Source of the DNA: Albidovulum sediminicola
GTDB taxonomy: Bacteria > Pseudomonadota > Alphaproteobacteria > Rhodobacterales > Rhodobacteraceae
Reading direction: 5' to 3'
DNA length: 64,000 bases
Assembly: GCF_025751575.1 (NCBI RefSeq)
Contig: NZ_JAOWLA010000004.1
Coordinates: 176,371 to 240,370, forward strand
Shown: one piece after another, positions 51,384-60,745 of the stretch
Layout of the letters: the number at the start of each line of letters is the position of its first letter
Position numbering within the stretch: position 1 is the stretch's first letter
Program-made: the position numbers and the translations under genes
Notes under the pieces: generated by a model
The model's database searches: none
What the model was told of the DNA's origin: nothing
What the model saw: only the letters and a program-made list of their open reading frames with translations

Positions 51384-52115
51384 ATGAACGGGGCGACAGA
51401 ACCCAAGGTGACCTACAAGCGCGTACTTCTGAAGATTTCGGGTGAGGCGCTGATGGGCGATCAGGGGTTCGGGCTGCACCCGCCAACCGTTGCCCGCATC
51501 GCCAACGAGGTGAAGTCGGTTCACGACCTTGGCGTCGAGATCTGCATGGTGATCGGCGGCGGCAACATCTTCCGCGGGCTTTCCGGCGCCGCGCAGGGGA
51601 TGGAGCGGACGACGGCGGACTACATGGGGATGCTCGCGACCGTCATGAACGCCCTTGCGATGCAGGCGGCGCTTGAGCAGTTGAACATCCATACCCGCGT
51701 GATCTCCGCCATTCCGATGGATCAGGTGTGCGAACCCTACATTCGCCGCCGCGCGGTTCGCCATCTGGAGAAGAAGCGCGTTTGCATCTTCGCCGCCGGG
51801 ACCGGGAACCCCTATTTCACCACCGACACCGCCGCGACCCTGCGGGCCAATGAAATGGGCTGCGAGGCGATCTTCAAGGGCACGAAGGTGGACGGCGTCT
51901 ACGACAAGGACCCCAAGAAGTTCGATGACGCCAAGCGCTATGATACCGTGACCTTTGACGAGGTGTTGCAAAAGCACCTGGGCGTCATGGACGCCTCCGC
52001 CATCGCGCTGGCCCGCGACAACAACCTGCCGATCATCGTCTTCTCGCTGGATGAACCCGGCGGGTTCCGCGGGATCCTCGCGGGTGAGGGGACCTATACC
52101 AAGGTTCAGGGCTAG
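51384..52115 (+). CDS. pyrH: UMP kinase
   Basis: From ATG 51384 the enzyme has 243 residues. It begins [15 protein letters not shown] with the phosphate loop, IGGGNIFRG, and [14 protein letters not shown], and carries [16 protein letters not shown] with [13 protein letters not shown], all standard for bacterial UMP kinase. It phosphorylates UMP for pyrimidine nucleotide supply. It opens the conserved pyrH-frr-uppS-cdsA-dxr-rseP-bamA block. The frame is open much further upstream, through the divergent miaA region, which is not coding. AGCGGAGCG precedes the ATG. Confidence 0.96.
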   Translation: MNGATEPKVTYKRVLLKISGEALMGDQGFGLHPPTVARIANEVKSVHDLGVEICMVIGGGNIFRGLSGAAQGMERTTADYMGMLATVMNALAMQAALEQLNIHTRVISAIPMDQVCEPYIRRRAVRHLEKKRVCIFAAGTGNPYFTTDTAATLRANEMGCEAIFKGTKVDGVYDKDPKKFDDAKRYDTVTFDEVLQKHLGVMDASAIALARDNNLPIIVFSLDEPGGFRGILAGEGTYTKVQG

Positions 52116-52269
52116 GGGCGGGCACGCCGATCCCTGTCCATCAAGAAAGGCGTAACCTTGCCTTGCGAGGATCGCGCGGTCGCCCGCTTGGGCCCAAGAT
52201 TGCTATACAACCCGTCACCAATGGCTTAAGAGCCTAGCCAAAGTTGCTGATTGACCGTGAGAGGGCAGA

Positions 52270-52827
52270 ATGTCTGACGATTTCGAACTGGACACCGACG
52301 ATCTGGAACGCCGGATGGACGGGGCGCTCGCGTCACTCAGACAGGAATTCGCGTCGCTGCGCACCGGGCGCGCCTCGGCTTCGATCGTCGAGCCGATCAT
52401 GGTCGATGCCTACGGCTCTTTGACGCCCGTCAACCAGGTCGGCACGATCAACGTGCCGGAGCCGCGCATGGTGACGATCAACGTCTGGGACAAGGCGCTG
52501 GTCGGCAAGGTGGAAAAGGCGATCCGCGAATCCGGTCTCGGCATCAACCCGCAGACCAACGGTACCATCATCATGCTGCCGATCCCCGAGTTGAACGAGG
52601 AGCGTCGGCGCGAACTGACCAAGGTCGCCGCGCAATATGCCGAACACGCCCGCGTCGCGATCCGCAACGTGCGCCGCGACGGCATGGACAAGCTGAAGAA
52701 GGCGCAGGGCGTCAGCGAGGACGACCAGAAATTCTGGCATGATGAGATCCAGGAACTGACCGACAAGCATATCGCGCTGGTCGACAAGGCGCTTGAGGGC
52801 AAGCAGGCGGAGATCATGCAGGTCTGA
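52270..52827 (+). CDS. frr: ribosome recycling factor
   Basis: A 185-residue protein of standard length. It has the [29 protein letters not shown] opening and the C-terminal helix pair with [11 protein letters not shown] and [19 protein letters not shown]. It splits the post-termination ribosome together with EF-G. A space of 154 bases separates it from pyrH. A TATACA at 52204-52209 may be the -10 box of an internal promoter, though no -35 box is convincing. GAGGGC precedes the ATG. Confidence 0.96.
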   Translation: MSDDFELDTDDLERRMDGALASLRQEFASLRTGRASASIVEPIMVDAYGSLTPVNQVGTINVPEPRMVTINVWDKALVGKVEKAIRESGLGINPQTNGTIIMLPIPELNEERRRELTKVAAQYAEHARVAIRNVRRDGMDKLKKAQGVSEDDQKFWHDEIQELTDKHIALVDKALEGKQAEIMQV

Positions 52828-52861
52828 GCCGTCTTGCAGGCGCGGATGTGAGGGGCGGCCG

Positions 52862-53590
52862 ATGGGCGCTAGGGATCTGACCGGGGCAGGGGCCATGCAC
52901 GTCGCCATCATCATGGACGGGAACGGCCGCTGGGCGACCGAGCGTGGCTGGCCACGTCTGGTCGGGCACCGGCGGGGTGCCGAGCGCGTGCGCGCCATCG
53001 TCGAAGCCTCACCCGGTCTCGGCATCCGGCACCTGACGCTCTATGCGTTTTCGACCGAGAACTGGAAGCGCTCGACCGAAGAGGTCATCGGCCTGATGTC
53101 GATCTTCGCCCGGTATATCGAAAGCGAGGCGCAACGCCTGTCGGACGCGGGCGTCCGTCTGCGCTTCATCGGCGGGCGTGAGCGGCTGGACCGGAAGTTG
53201 CAGAAGCTGATGGCGGGGATCGAGGCGAAGACGGCGCCCAACACGGGGCTGAACCTCAACGTCGCGATCAACTACGGCGGTCGGGACGAGATCGCGCGCG
53301 CCGCGCGCAAGTTGGCGGAAGATGTCGCGACAGGCCGGATTTCCCCCGATGATGTCGGCGAGGACGCATTCGCCGCGCGGCTCGACACCGCAGGCCTGCC
53401 CGATCCGGACCTGGTGATCCGCACCTCGGGCGAGACGCGGATCTCGAACTTCCTGCTCTGGCAGTCGGCCTATGCGGAATATGAGTTCACCCCGACGCTG
53501 TGGCCGGATTTCACCCCGGCGGAACTTGAAACCATCCTGTCGCGTTTCCGGGTGCGGGATCGGCGCTATGGCGGGACGGTTTCGGCATGA
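52862..53590 (+). CDS. uppS: undecaprenyl diphosphate synthase (cis-prenyltransferase)
   Basis: From ATG 52862 (GAGGGG upstream) the enzyme has 242 residues. The IIMDGNGRWA motif holds the catalytic Asp19. YAFSTENWKRS follows, and the C-terminal RTSGETRISNFLLWQSAYAEYEF is the family signature. It makes the C55 lipid carrier for peptidoglycan. The open frame runs 23 residues further upstream, but those are Arg-rich and lie over the end of frr. It overlaps cdsA by four bases. Confidence 0.96.
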   Translation: MGARDLTGAGAMHVAIIMDGNGRWATERGWPRLVGHRRGAERVRAIVEASPGLGIRHLTLYAFSTENWKRSTEEVIGLMSIFARYIESEAQRLSDAGVRLRFIGGRERLDRKLQKLMAGIEAKTAPNTGLNLNVAINYGGRDEIARAARKLAEDVATGRISPDDVGEDAFAARLDTAGLPDPDLVIRTSGETRISNFLLWQSAYAEYEFTPTLWPDFTPAELETILSRFRVRDRRYGGTVSA

Positions 53591-54375
53591 GCAGTGCGAA
53601 ATGGGATGACCTGGCGCCGCGCGTCCTGGCCGGGATCGCCATGGCCGTTGTCGGGATCGCCGCCGTCGTTGCGGGCGGCGTCTGGATCACCGCGCTGTCG
53701 GTTCTTGTCACCGGGCTCATGCTCTGGGAACTGGCCACGATGACCGCGCCCGACCGGCGGGGCGAGGCGCGCGCGCTGGGGCTGATCGCGGCGCTCTGCC
53801 TGGGCGTCATTCTGTGGCGCCACGCCCCGTTCGCGATGGCGTTGGCGGTGGTGCCGCCGGTGCTGGGCGCGCTGCGCCCGCGCCGCGACCGCGTGGTCTT
53901 TCTCCTCTACGCGTTCGCGGTGATGATGACCGGCTACGGCTTCGTGGCCTTTCGCGAAGGGTTGGGGCTTGGCTTCCTCCTATGGGTCGTTTCGGTCGTC
54001 GTCGCCTCGGACGTTCTGGGCTATTTCGGCGGGCGCATCATCGGCGGGCCGAAGTTTTGGCCCAAGGTTTCGCCCAAGAAGACCTGGTCGGGTACGGTGT
54101 CGGGCTGGATCGGCGCGGCGCTGGTGGGCGTTGCGTTCACGGCCATTGCAGACGCGCCCGGCTGGCTGGCCTTGCTCTCGCCCGTCGTGGCCTTCGCCGC
54201 GCAGATGGGTGACATCGCCGAAAGCGCGATCAAGCGACGCACCGGGGTCAAGGACAGCTCTCACCTGATCCCGGGTCACGGCGGTGTGCTTGACCGGTTC
54301 GACGGTCTGATCGGGGCCGTGCTTTTCCTGCTGCTCTGGGGCTTCGCGCTGCCCTTGCCGCTGATCGGGGGCTGA
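53587..54375 (+). CDS. cdsA: phosphatidate cytidylyltransferase
   Basis: A 262-residue membrane enzyme with about seven hydrophobic segments. The family signature is SPKKTWSG (residues about 159-166) and the C-terminal SAIKRRTGVKDSSHLIPGHGGVLDRFDGL. It makes CDP-diacylglycerol from phosphatidate and CTP for all phospholipids. It overlaps uppS (ATGA), and dxr starts four bases after its stop. Confidence 0.95.
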   Translation: MSSAKWDDLAPRVLAGIAMAVVGIAAVVAGGVWITALSVLVTGLMLWELATMTAPDRRGEARALGLIAALCLGVILWRHAPFAMALAVVPPVLGALRPRRDRVVFLLYAFAVMMTGYGFVAFREGLGLGFLLWVVSVVVASDVLGYFGGRIIGGPKFWPKVSPKKTWSGTVSGWIGAALVGVAFTAIADAPGWLALLSPVVAFAAQMGDIAESAIKRRTGVKDSSHLIPGHGGVLDRFDGLIGAVLFLLLWGFALPLPLIGG

Positions 54376-54379
54376 GCGC

Positions 54380-55561
54380 ATGCGCAGGGTTTCGGTTTTC
54401 GGGGCCACCGGTTCCATTGGCGAAAACACCTTCGACCTGCTGATGTCGCAGGGTGGGCGCGAGGCCTATCGTACAGTCGCCCTGACCGGCGGGCGCAATG
54501 TCGCGCGTCTGGCTGAGATGGCGCGCGCTCTCGGGGCCGAGGTCGCCGTGACCGCCTATGACGACTGTCTCGCCGATCTGAAGGCGGCGCTTGCCGGAAG
54601 CGGGGTCGAGGCCGCCGCAGGCCCCGCCGCGATCGCCGCCGCGGCCGACCGACCGGCCGATTGGACGATGTCGGCCATCGTCGGGGCGGCCGGGCTTGTC
54701 CCGGGGTTCCGCGCGCTCGCGCATGGGGGCACGTTGGCGCTGGCCAACAAGGAAAGCCTTGTGACCGCCGGTCCCATGTTGATGGCTAAGGCCGCGGCGC
54801 ATGGCGCGCGCATCCTGCCGGTCGACAGCGAACATTCCGCCGTTTTCCAGGCACTCGTCGGTGAGGACATGGGCACGGTTGAGCACATCACCATCACCGC
54901 CTCAGGCGGGGCTTTTCGCGACTGGCCGATGGAACGCCTCGTGCAAGCGACGGTGGCTGAGGCCTCGACCCATCCCAACTGGGCCATGGGCCAGCGCATC
55001 ACGATCGACAGCGCCTCGATGTTCAACAAGGCGCTTGAGATGATCGAGGCGCGGGAATTCTTCGGCATCGCGCCCGAGCGGATCGAGGTGCTGGTGCATC
55101 CGGAATCCCTCGTCCATGCAATGGTGGGTTTCCGCGACGGCGGCATGATCGCCCATCTGGGTGCCCCCGACATGCGCCACGCCATCGGCTACGCGTTGAA
55201 CTGGCCAGAGCGTGCGCATCTGCCGGTCGCGCGGCTCGATCTGGCCCGCATCGGCGCGCTGACTTTCCGCGCGCCCGATCCCGCACGCTATCCGGCGTTG
55301 CGTCTTGCGCGTGAAGTGATGGCGGTGGGCGGTCTTTGTGGCGCGGCCTTCAACGCTGCGAAGGAAGCCGCGCTTGATGCTTTCATCGCCGGCAGGGTCG
55401 GGTTTACCGTGATGGCCGAGGTGGTCGAAGCCGTGCTTGAGGCGCTTTCGCAGGAGGGCGCCCTTGGAAACGGTCCGGGCGATCTCGATATGTTACTGGA
55501 GGCCGACGCCCTGGCGCGGCAAAGGGCGGCAGAGGTGATCGCCCGTCGGCAAGGGAGTTGA
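54380..55561 (+). CDS. dxr: 1-deoxy-D-xylulose 5-phosphate reductoisomerase
   Basis: A 393-residue enzyme. The NADPH loop FGATGSIGENT is at the N-terminus. ALANKESLVTAG and DSEHSAVFQAL carry the metal-binding Asp and Glu region, and SGGAFRDWP is the flexible active-site loop. It makes methylerythritol phosphate for isoprenoids, supplying the substrate of UppS in the same operon. It lies four bases after cdsA and nine before rseP. Confidence 0.96.
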   Translation: MRRVSVFGATGSIGENTFDLLMSQGGREAYRTVALTGGRNVARLAEMARALGAEVAVTAYDDCLADLKAALAGSGVEAAAGPAAIAAAADRPADWTMSAIVGAAGLVPGFRALAHGGTLALANKESLVTAGPMLMAKAAAHGARILPVDSEHSAVFQALVGEDMGTVEHITITASGGAFRDWPMERLVQATVAEASTHPNWAMGQRITIDSASMFNKALEMIEAREFFGIAPERIEVLVHPESLVHAMVGFRDGGMIAHLGAPDMRHAIGYALNWPERAHLPVARLDLARIGALTFRAPDPARYPALRLAREVMAVGGLCGAAFNAAKEAALDAFIAGRVGFTVMAEVVEAVLEALSQEGALGNGPGDLDMLLEADALARQRAAEVIARRQGS

Positions 55562-55570
55562 GTTGTTCCA

Positions 55571-56905
55571 ATGGTGGCCTTTGTTGAAGCCCTAGGCGGG
55601 CAGATCTTCTATCTTGCCGCCTTCCTCGGCGCGCTTTCGATCATCGTGACGGTGCATGAATACGGTCACTACATCGTTGGCCGCTGGTCGGGCATTCACG
55701 CGGAGGTCTTTTCGGTTGGCTTCGGGCCGGTCCTGGCCTCGCGCGTCGACCGCCACGGGACGCGCTGGCAGGTCGCGGCCTTCCCGCTGGGGGGCTACGT
55801 CAAATTCCTGGGCGACGCGAACGCCGCCTCCGCCGGGGCCGATGACGAAACCATGTCACGCCTGTCCGAGGCCGAGCGCCGCCGGACCATGCATGGCGCG
55901 CCCCTTTGGGCGCGCGCGGCGACGGTCTTTGCAGGACCTTTCTTCAACTTCATCCTCGCCACCGTGATCTTCGCGGGCTTCGTGCTGGCACGCGGCATTG
56001 CCGACGACAGTCCCACGATCACCGAGTTGAAGCCGCTCCCCGTTGAGGGCGTGACGCTGCAACCGGGCGATCGGATCGTCTCTGTCGCGGGAACCCCGGT
56101 CACGACCTTCGAGGACTTCATGCTGGCCGCCGACGCGTTGCCGTCCGTGCCGCTGGTTGATTACGGCGTGGTCCGCGACGGAGGAGAGATCGAGGCGAAG
56201 GGGCCGCAGGCCTTTCCGCCGCTGATCTCGGGCGTGGCCCCCAAGAGCGCGGCGATCGACGCCGGGCTTCGGGCGGGCGACGTGATCGTTACCGTGGACG
56301 GCACCGACATCTACCGGTTCGAGGATCTGCGCAGCCGTGCGGTGGGCAGCAACGGGGCGCCGCTTTCGCTGGTGGTCTGGCGCGACGGCGCGACCTTCGA
56401 TACCACGCTGGAACCGCGCGAGCGCCCGGTTCAGACCGAGGATGGCGGGTTCGAGATGACCTGGCAGATCGGCATCTACGGCGACATCGCCTTTGACCAG
56501 CATTCCCGCCCCGCAACCCTATGGGAGGCCGCCTCGATCGGTGTTCAGGCGACCTTCGCCTCGATCGCGGGCACGATCTCCAGCCTGGTTGCGATCGTGG
56601 CGGGCTCGATCTCAAGCTGCAGCATCTCGGGCGCGATCGGCATCGCCCAGGCCGCGGGGGCGGCGGCCAGCCAGGGCTGGTCCTATTTCATCGGCCTTGT
56701 CGCCTCGCTTTCGGTGGCCATCGGCTTCCTCAACCTGCTGCCGATTCCGGTGCTGGACGGCGGGCATCTGATTTTCCACGCCTACGAATGGGCGCGCGGA
56801 AAACCACCGTCGGACCGGATGATGAACTTCGCGATGACGCTGGGGCTTGTGCTGGTGCTGTCGCTGATGGCCTTCGGACTGTCGAACGATCTGCTTTGCA
56901 CCTGA
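55571..56905 (+). CDS. rseP: site-2 intramembrane metalloprotease RseP
   Basis: A 444-residue membrane protease. The zinc motif HEYGH is at residues 29-33 in the first membrane segment; the second zinc ligand is in LNLLPIPVLDGGHL near residue 390. Two PDZ-like regions lie between (residues about 130-205 and 215-285, the second with GLRAGDVIVTVDGTDI). It cuts membrane anti-sigma factors and leftover signal peptides. It is placed between dxr and bamA as in most Proteobacteria, here with an added small gene between. Confidence 0.95.
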   Translation: MVAFVEALGGQIFYLAAFLGALSIIVTVHEYGHYIVGRWSGIHAEVFSVGFGPVLASRVDRHGTRWQVAAFPLGGYVKFLGDANAASAGADDETMSRLSEAERRRTMHGAPLWARAATVFAGPFFNFILATVIFAGFVLARGIADDSPTITELKPLPVEGVTLQPGDRIVSVAGTPVTTFEDFMLAADALPSVPLVDYGVVRDGGEIEAKGPQAFPPLISGVAPKSAAIDAGLRAGDVIVTVDGTDIYRFEDLRSRAVGSNGAPLSLVVWRDGATFDTTLEPRERPVQTEDGGFEMTWQIGIYGDIAFDQHSRPATLWEAASIGVQATFASIAGTISSLVAIVAGSISSCSISGAIGIAQAAGAAASQGWSYFIGLVASLSVAIGFLNLLPIPVLDGGHLIFHAYEWARGKPPSDRMMNFAMTLGLVLVLSLMAFGLSNDLLCT

Positions 56906-56991
56906 AGCCACGCCGTTTCACGCCGCCGTATTGATGCCGTATTTCTGCGATTAACTTAGGCAGGACCCAACTTCGGCATTGGCGGCTTGCG

Positions 56992-57156
56992 ATGAAGACG
57001 ATTGAAAACGGCTATCGTGGTCTTTCCCTGATTTATGATCTTGGATTCGACCGGGTCATGGTTCCCCTGATTATCGCGGCAGGGCTCGGCCTTGCCGCGT
57101 TTCTCGCGACGGAAGTCTCGCTTCTGCGGGTGCCTGCGGACTATTTCCTGAACTGA
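56992..57156 (+). CDS. small single-span membrane protein between rseP and bamA
   Basis: A 54-residue frame starting MKTIENGYRGLSLIYDLGFDRVM, followed by one hydrophobic span (VPLIIAAGLGLAAFLATEVSLL) and a short end. The first part is hydrophilic with mixed charge, the last few residues end in DYFLN. It lies on the same strand as the envelope genes, 86 bases after rseP, and is followed by a clear terminator. Its G+C is lower than its neighbours. I recognise no family. Its location suggests a part in the envelope, but that is an inference. No strong ribosome site is visible. Confidence 0.6.
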   Translation: MKTIENGYRGLSLIYDLGFDRVMVPLIIAAGLGLAAFLATEVSLLRVPADYFLN

Positions 57157-57188
57157 TCGCGTTGGTCCCCAACCCAAGCGCGCGATCC

Positions 57189-57226
57189 GCGGCGCGGCTT
57201 TGAAGAAGGCCGCGCCGCTCCCTTTT
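57189..57226 (+). terminator. rho-independent terminator before bamA
   Basis: GCGGCGCGGC (57189-57198) and GCCGCGCCGC (57209-57218) form a perfect ten-pair stem with a ten-base loop, followed by TCCCTTTT. It ends the pyrH-rseP transcript unit, at least partly, so bamA probably has its own promoter in the 70 bases after it. Confidence 0.8.
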
Positions 57227-57295
57227 GACAAGGTGCGCCAAAGGGGCTAGTGACTCCTCCAGGCCTAGACTTAAAAACGGACAGGGGGACGGCGG

Positions 57296-59632
57296 ATGGA
57301 CCGGCGGCGCAATTTCGGCGGCAAGAGCGGTTTGGTTCGCTCGGGGCTCGCCCCTGCGGCAATCGCGATTTCCCTCGCGTTTACAGCGCTTCCCGCACCG
57401 AGTTTCGCGCAGGATTATGTTTTCAGCACCGTCAGGATCGAGGGCAACTCCCTGATCGAGGACGCGACGATTCTCAAGTTCGCGGGAATCGCCCGGGGCA
57501 CCTCGATGAGCGCGGCGGAGCTGAACGACGCCTACCAGCGCATCGCCGATTCCGGGCTTTTCGAGGCGGTGGAACTGGTTCCGTCGGGCGGCACGCTGGT
57601 GATCCGCGTCGTCGAGAATCCCACGATCAACGTCATCAACTTCGAAGGCAACCGGCGGATCGAAGACGAGGAGCTTGCCACCGTCATCAAGTCGCAGTCC
57701 CGGCGCGTCTTCTCCGCCGCGCAGGCAGAGGCCGACGCCGCGGCCATCGCACAGGCCTACGCCGATCAGGGCCGGCTTTCCGCGCGGGTCGAGCCGCGGA
57801 TCATCAAGCGTGACGGCAACCGCGTCGATCTGGCATTCGAGATTCGCGAAGGTCGCGTGACCGAGATCGAGCGGCTTTCCTTCACCGGAAACCAGGCCTA
57901 TTCGGACTGGCGCCTGCGCCGCGTGCTCGAGACCAAGCAGGCAGGCATCTTCCGCCGCCTGGTCCAGCGCGACAGCTTCATCGGCGACCGGACGGAGTTC
58001 GACAAGCAACTGCTGAAGGACTTCTACAACTCCCGCGGCTACGTCGACTTTCAGGTGCTCTCCGTCGCCTCGGAATACTCGCGTGAGCGTGACGCATTCT
58101 TCCTGACCTTCAACGTCCGCGAAGGTCAGCAGTTCCGCTTCGGCAAGATCACGACCGTGAGCGAATACGAAGGCGTCGATCCGGCGGAATATGCCGAGGT
58201 CATGAAGATCCGTGACGGCGCGTCCTATTCGCCGCTGGCAATCGACACGACCATCACCAAGATGGAAGCCGTTGCCCTCAAGAACGGCCTCGACTTCCTG
58301 CGAGTGGAACCGCGCGTGACCCGCAATGAGCGGGAGGGGACGCTCGACGTGGCCTTCGTCCTGACGAAGGGCCCGCGCGTCTTCGTTGAGCGGATCGACA
58401 TCGAGGGCAACGCGACGACGCTCGACCAGGTGGTGCGCCGCCAGTTCCGCACGGTCGAGGGCGACCCCTTCAACCCGCGTGAGATCCGCGACGCGGCGGA
58501 GCGCATCCGCGCGCTCGGATTCTTCGCCAACTCCGAGGTGAACCCGACCCAGGGGACCGGCGCCGACCAGGTCATCGTCGATGTCAACGTCGAGGAAAAG
58601 CCCACCGGATCTTTGACCTTCGGGGCCAGCTATTCGGTCGCGAACGGCGTCGGTTTCAACATCGGCCTGTCCGAGGCGAACTTCCTCGGACGCGGGCAGT
58701 ATGTCAGCGTCAACCTGAACGTGGGGGCCGACACGCAGAACAGCGGCATCACCTTCATCGAGCCTTCGGTGCTGGACCGCGACCTGAAGTTCCGCTTCAA
58801 CACCTATTACAACACCACCGACAAAGATAACGCAGCCTATAATACGACGCGGATCGGCGTTCAGCCGTCGTTCGAGTTCCCGCTGAGCGACTTCACCCGG
58901 ATGGAGTTGCGCTACAAGCTCGCAAGCGATGAGCTGTCCGAGGTCGGGGGCGACACCCCCGCCAATTCTTCGCCCATCTTGGTTGGCGAGGAGGGCAAGG
59001 AGGTTTCCAGCGCGATCGGCTATACGGTCAGCTACGATACCAGGGTCGGCGGCATGGACCCGACGCGGGGAACCTTGCTACGCTTCAGCCAGGACTTCGC
59101 GGGTCTGGGGGGCGATGTCGAGCAGTTGACGACAACGGCTCTGGCCTCGCATCAGCGCAAGATCATGCGTGAGGACGTGACCGTGCGTGCCGAGATTGAG
59201 GGCGGCGTCGTCCATCGCTTCAACGGCGATACGCGCATCCTTGACCGCTACACCGGCAACGGCAAGATCCGTGGCTTTGAGCCCAACGGGATCGGCCCGC
59301 GCGACCTGAACGCGGTGAACGAAGACGCGCTTGGCGGCAACTACTTCGCCGTGGCCCGCCTTGAGGCGGAATTCCCGCTGGGCCTGCCCACGGAATACGG
59401 CATTTCGGGCGGCGTGTTTGCCGATGTCGGCTCCGTCTGGGGGCTGGACAACACGACGGGCGCGGGCGGGGCTGCGGTCGATGACTCGCTCAATCTGCGC
59501 GCGGTCATCGGTTTCTCCGTCTTCTGGGAATCCGTGCTCGGCCCGCTGCGGTTCAACTTCTCGCATGCGCTCAAGAAGGAAGACTACGACCGCACGCAGA
59601 ACTTCGACCTGACCGTCTCCACGCAATTCTGA
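57296..59632 (+). CDS. bamA: outer-membrane protein assembly factor BamA
   Basis: A 778-residue protein: a signal peptide ending in SFAQ near residue 39, five POTRA domains (about 40-440), and a C-terminal 16-strand barrel. POTRA features include VRIEGN, FEGNRRIEDEEL, FTGNQAYSDWRLRRVL, and IDIEGNATTLDQVVRRQF. The barrel holds the conserved loop-6 VRGF-like motif as KIRGFEPNGIGPRD and ends in a terminal Phe (VSTQF). It inserts beta-barrel proteins into the outer membrane. GGGGGA precedes the ATG. Its stop overlaps the start of the ompH/skp gene by one base. Confidence 0.97.
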   Translation: MDRRRNFGGKSGLVRSGLAPAAIAISLAFTALPAPSFAQDYVFSTVRIEGNSLIEDATILKFAGIARGTSMSAAELNDAYQRIADSGLFEAVELVPSGGTLVIRVVENPTINVINFEGNRRIEDEELATVIKSQSRRVFSAAQAEADAAAIAQAYADQGRLSARVEPRIIKRDGNRVDLAFEIREGRVTEIERLSFTGNQAYSDWRLRRVLETKQAGIFRRLVQRDSFIGDRTEFDKQLLKDFYNSRGYVDFQVLSVASEYSRERDAFFLTFNVREGQQFRFGKITTVSEYEGVDPAEYAEVMKIRDGASYSPLAIDTTITKMEAVALKNGLDFLRVEPRVTRNEREGTLDVAFVLTKGPRVFVERIDIEGNATTLDQVVRRQFRTVEGDPFNPREIRDAAERIRALGFFANSEVNPTQGTGADQVIVDVNVEEKPTGSLTFGASYSVANGVGFNIGLSEANFLGRGQYVSVNLNVGADTQNSGITFIEPSVLDRDLKFRFNTYYNTTDKDNAAYNTTRIGVQPSFEFPLSDFTRMELRYKLASDELSEVGGDTPANSSPILVGEEGKEVSSAIGYTVSYDTRVGGMDPTRGTLLRFSQDFAGLGGDVEQLTTTALASHQRKIMREDVTVRAEIEGGVVHRFNGDTRILDRYTGNGKIRGFEPNGIGPRDLNAVNEDALGGNYFAVARLEAEFPLGLPTEYGISGGVFADVGSVWGLDNTTGAGGAAVDDSLNLRAVIGFSVFWESVLGPLRFNFSHALKKEDYDRTQNFDLTVSTQF

Positions 59633-60210
59633 TGCGCGGCCTGTTCGCCGTCCTGTCGCTGGCCGTGGCGCTTGCCGTGCCCGCGGCCGCGCAGGAGATG
59701 ACGGTGACCTCGGGGCCGAGGCCGCTCGTCGCCTCCATCCTTGTCCTGGATCAGGAGCGGCTCTTCGAGGGCTCGCTTTGGGGCAAGCGCGTCATCGCCG
59801 AGATCGAAGCGGAATCGAACGCGCTTGCGGCTGAGAACCGCAGGATCGAGGCCGATCTGCAGGCGGAGGAGCAGGACCTGACCGACAAGCGCCAGACGCT
59901 TCCGACGGCTGAGTTTCGCGCCCTTGCCGATGCGTTCGACGCCAAGGTCATCGATATTCGCCGAAACCAGGATACCAAGGCGCGCGATCTTGTCCGTCTG
60001 AACGACGCGGAGCGGCAAGCGTTCCTGGCGACGGCGGTGCCGGTGCTGCGCAAGCTGCTGGCGGAAACGCCCGGTGCGGTTGCCATCCTGGATCGCCGCA
60101 CGGTCCTGATCGCCGCCGACGTGATCGACATCACCGACGAGGCGGTCGCGCGCATCGACGCGACGCTGGGCGCGGGACAGCGCCCGCAGCTTCCGCCGGC
60201 CGAGAACTGA
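59632..60210 (+). CDS. OmpH/Skp family periplasmic chaperone
   Basis: A 192-residue protein with a signal peptide (residues 1-20, ending AAAQ). A small beta part ([14 protein letters not shown]) is followed by long charged helices (residues 50-130, [30 protein letters not shown]) that form the tentacle-like arms of Skp. The C-terminal strand ([29 protein letters not shown]) closes the body. It keeps unfolded outer-membrane proteins soluble on their way to BamA, whose gene overlaps its start (TGATG). Confidence 0.92.
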   Translation: MRGLFAVLSLAVALAVPAAAQEMTVTSGPRPLVASILVLDQERLFEGSLWGKRVIAEIEAESNALAAENRRIEADLQAEEQDLTDKRQTLPTAEFRALADAFDAKVIDIRRNQDTKARDLVRLNDAERQAFLATAVPVLRKLLAETPGAVAILDRRTVLIAADVIDITDEAVARIDATLGAGQRPQLPPAEN

Positions 60211-60284
60211 CCGGCGCTTGCGCCGCGAAGCCCGAATTGGTAGCTAGTTCGGACAACCTCAAGCCCCTCGCGCAAGGACGAAAG

Positions 60285-60743
60285 ATGACCGACGCACCCG
60301 TGACCGAGGCCGATATCCATCTGATCCAGCGGATCATTCCGCACCGCTACCCGTTCCTGCTGATCGACAAGGTCGTGGATATCCGCGTCAACGAAGGCTG
60401 CGTCGGCATCAAGAACGTGACCTTCAACGAGCCGCATTTCCAGGGCCATTTCCCGCAGGCTCCGATCATGCCCGGCGTCACCATCGTCGAGGCGATGGCG
60501 CAGGCCGCCGCGGTTCTGGTCGGGATTTCCATGGACGTGGTCGGGCGCGACCTGCTGACCTATTTCCTCTCGATCGATTCCTGCAAGTTCCGCCGCAAGG
60601 TGGTGCCGGGCGATGTGCTGGAACTACACATGACCGTCAAGCGCGGCGGCGGCAAGATCTGGAAGTTCCACGGCGAGGCGAAGGTCGCGGGCGAACTGGC
60701 CTGCGAGGCCGACATCGCGGCGATGATGGACCTCAGGGACTGA
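60285..60743 (+). CDS. fabZ: 3-hydroxyacyl-[ACP] dehydratase FabZ
   Basis: From ATG 60285 (AAGGACG upstream) the enzyme has 152 residues. The hot-dog fold has the catalytic His55 in [14 protein letters not shown] and Glu70 in [25 protein letters not shown] is the usual first strand. It dehydrates 3-hydroxyacyl-ACP in fatty-acid synthesis and competes with LpxA for the same substrate pool; the two genes are two bases apart. Confidence 0.96.
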   Translation: MTDAPVTEADIHLIQRIIPHRYPFLLIDKVVDIRVNEGCVGIKNVTFNEPHFQGHFPQAPIMPGVTIVEAMAQAAAVLVGISMDVVGRDLLTYFLSIDSCKFRRKVVPGDVLELHMTVKRGGGKIWKFHGEAKVAGELACEADIAAMMDLRD

Positions 60744-60745
60744 CG

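Noticed and set aside
52187..52209. Promoter between pyrH and frr
   Set aside because: TATACA is a fair -10 box but no -35 box is found at normal spacing, so it is only mentioned under frr.
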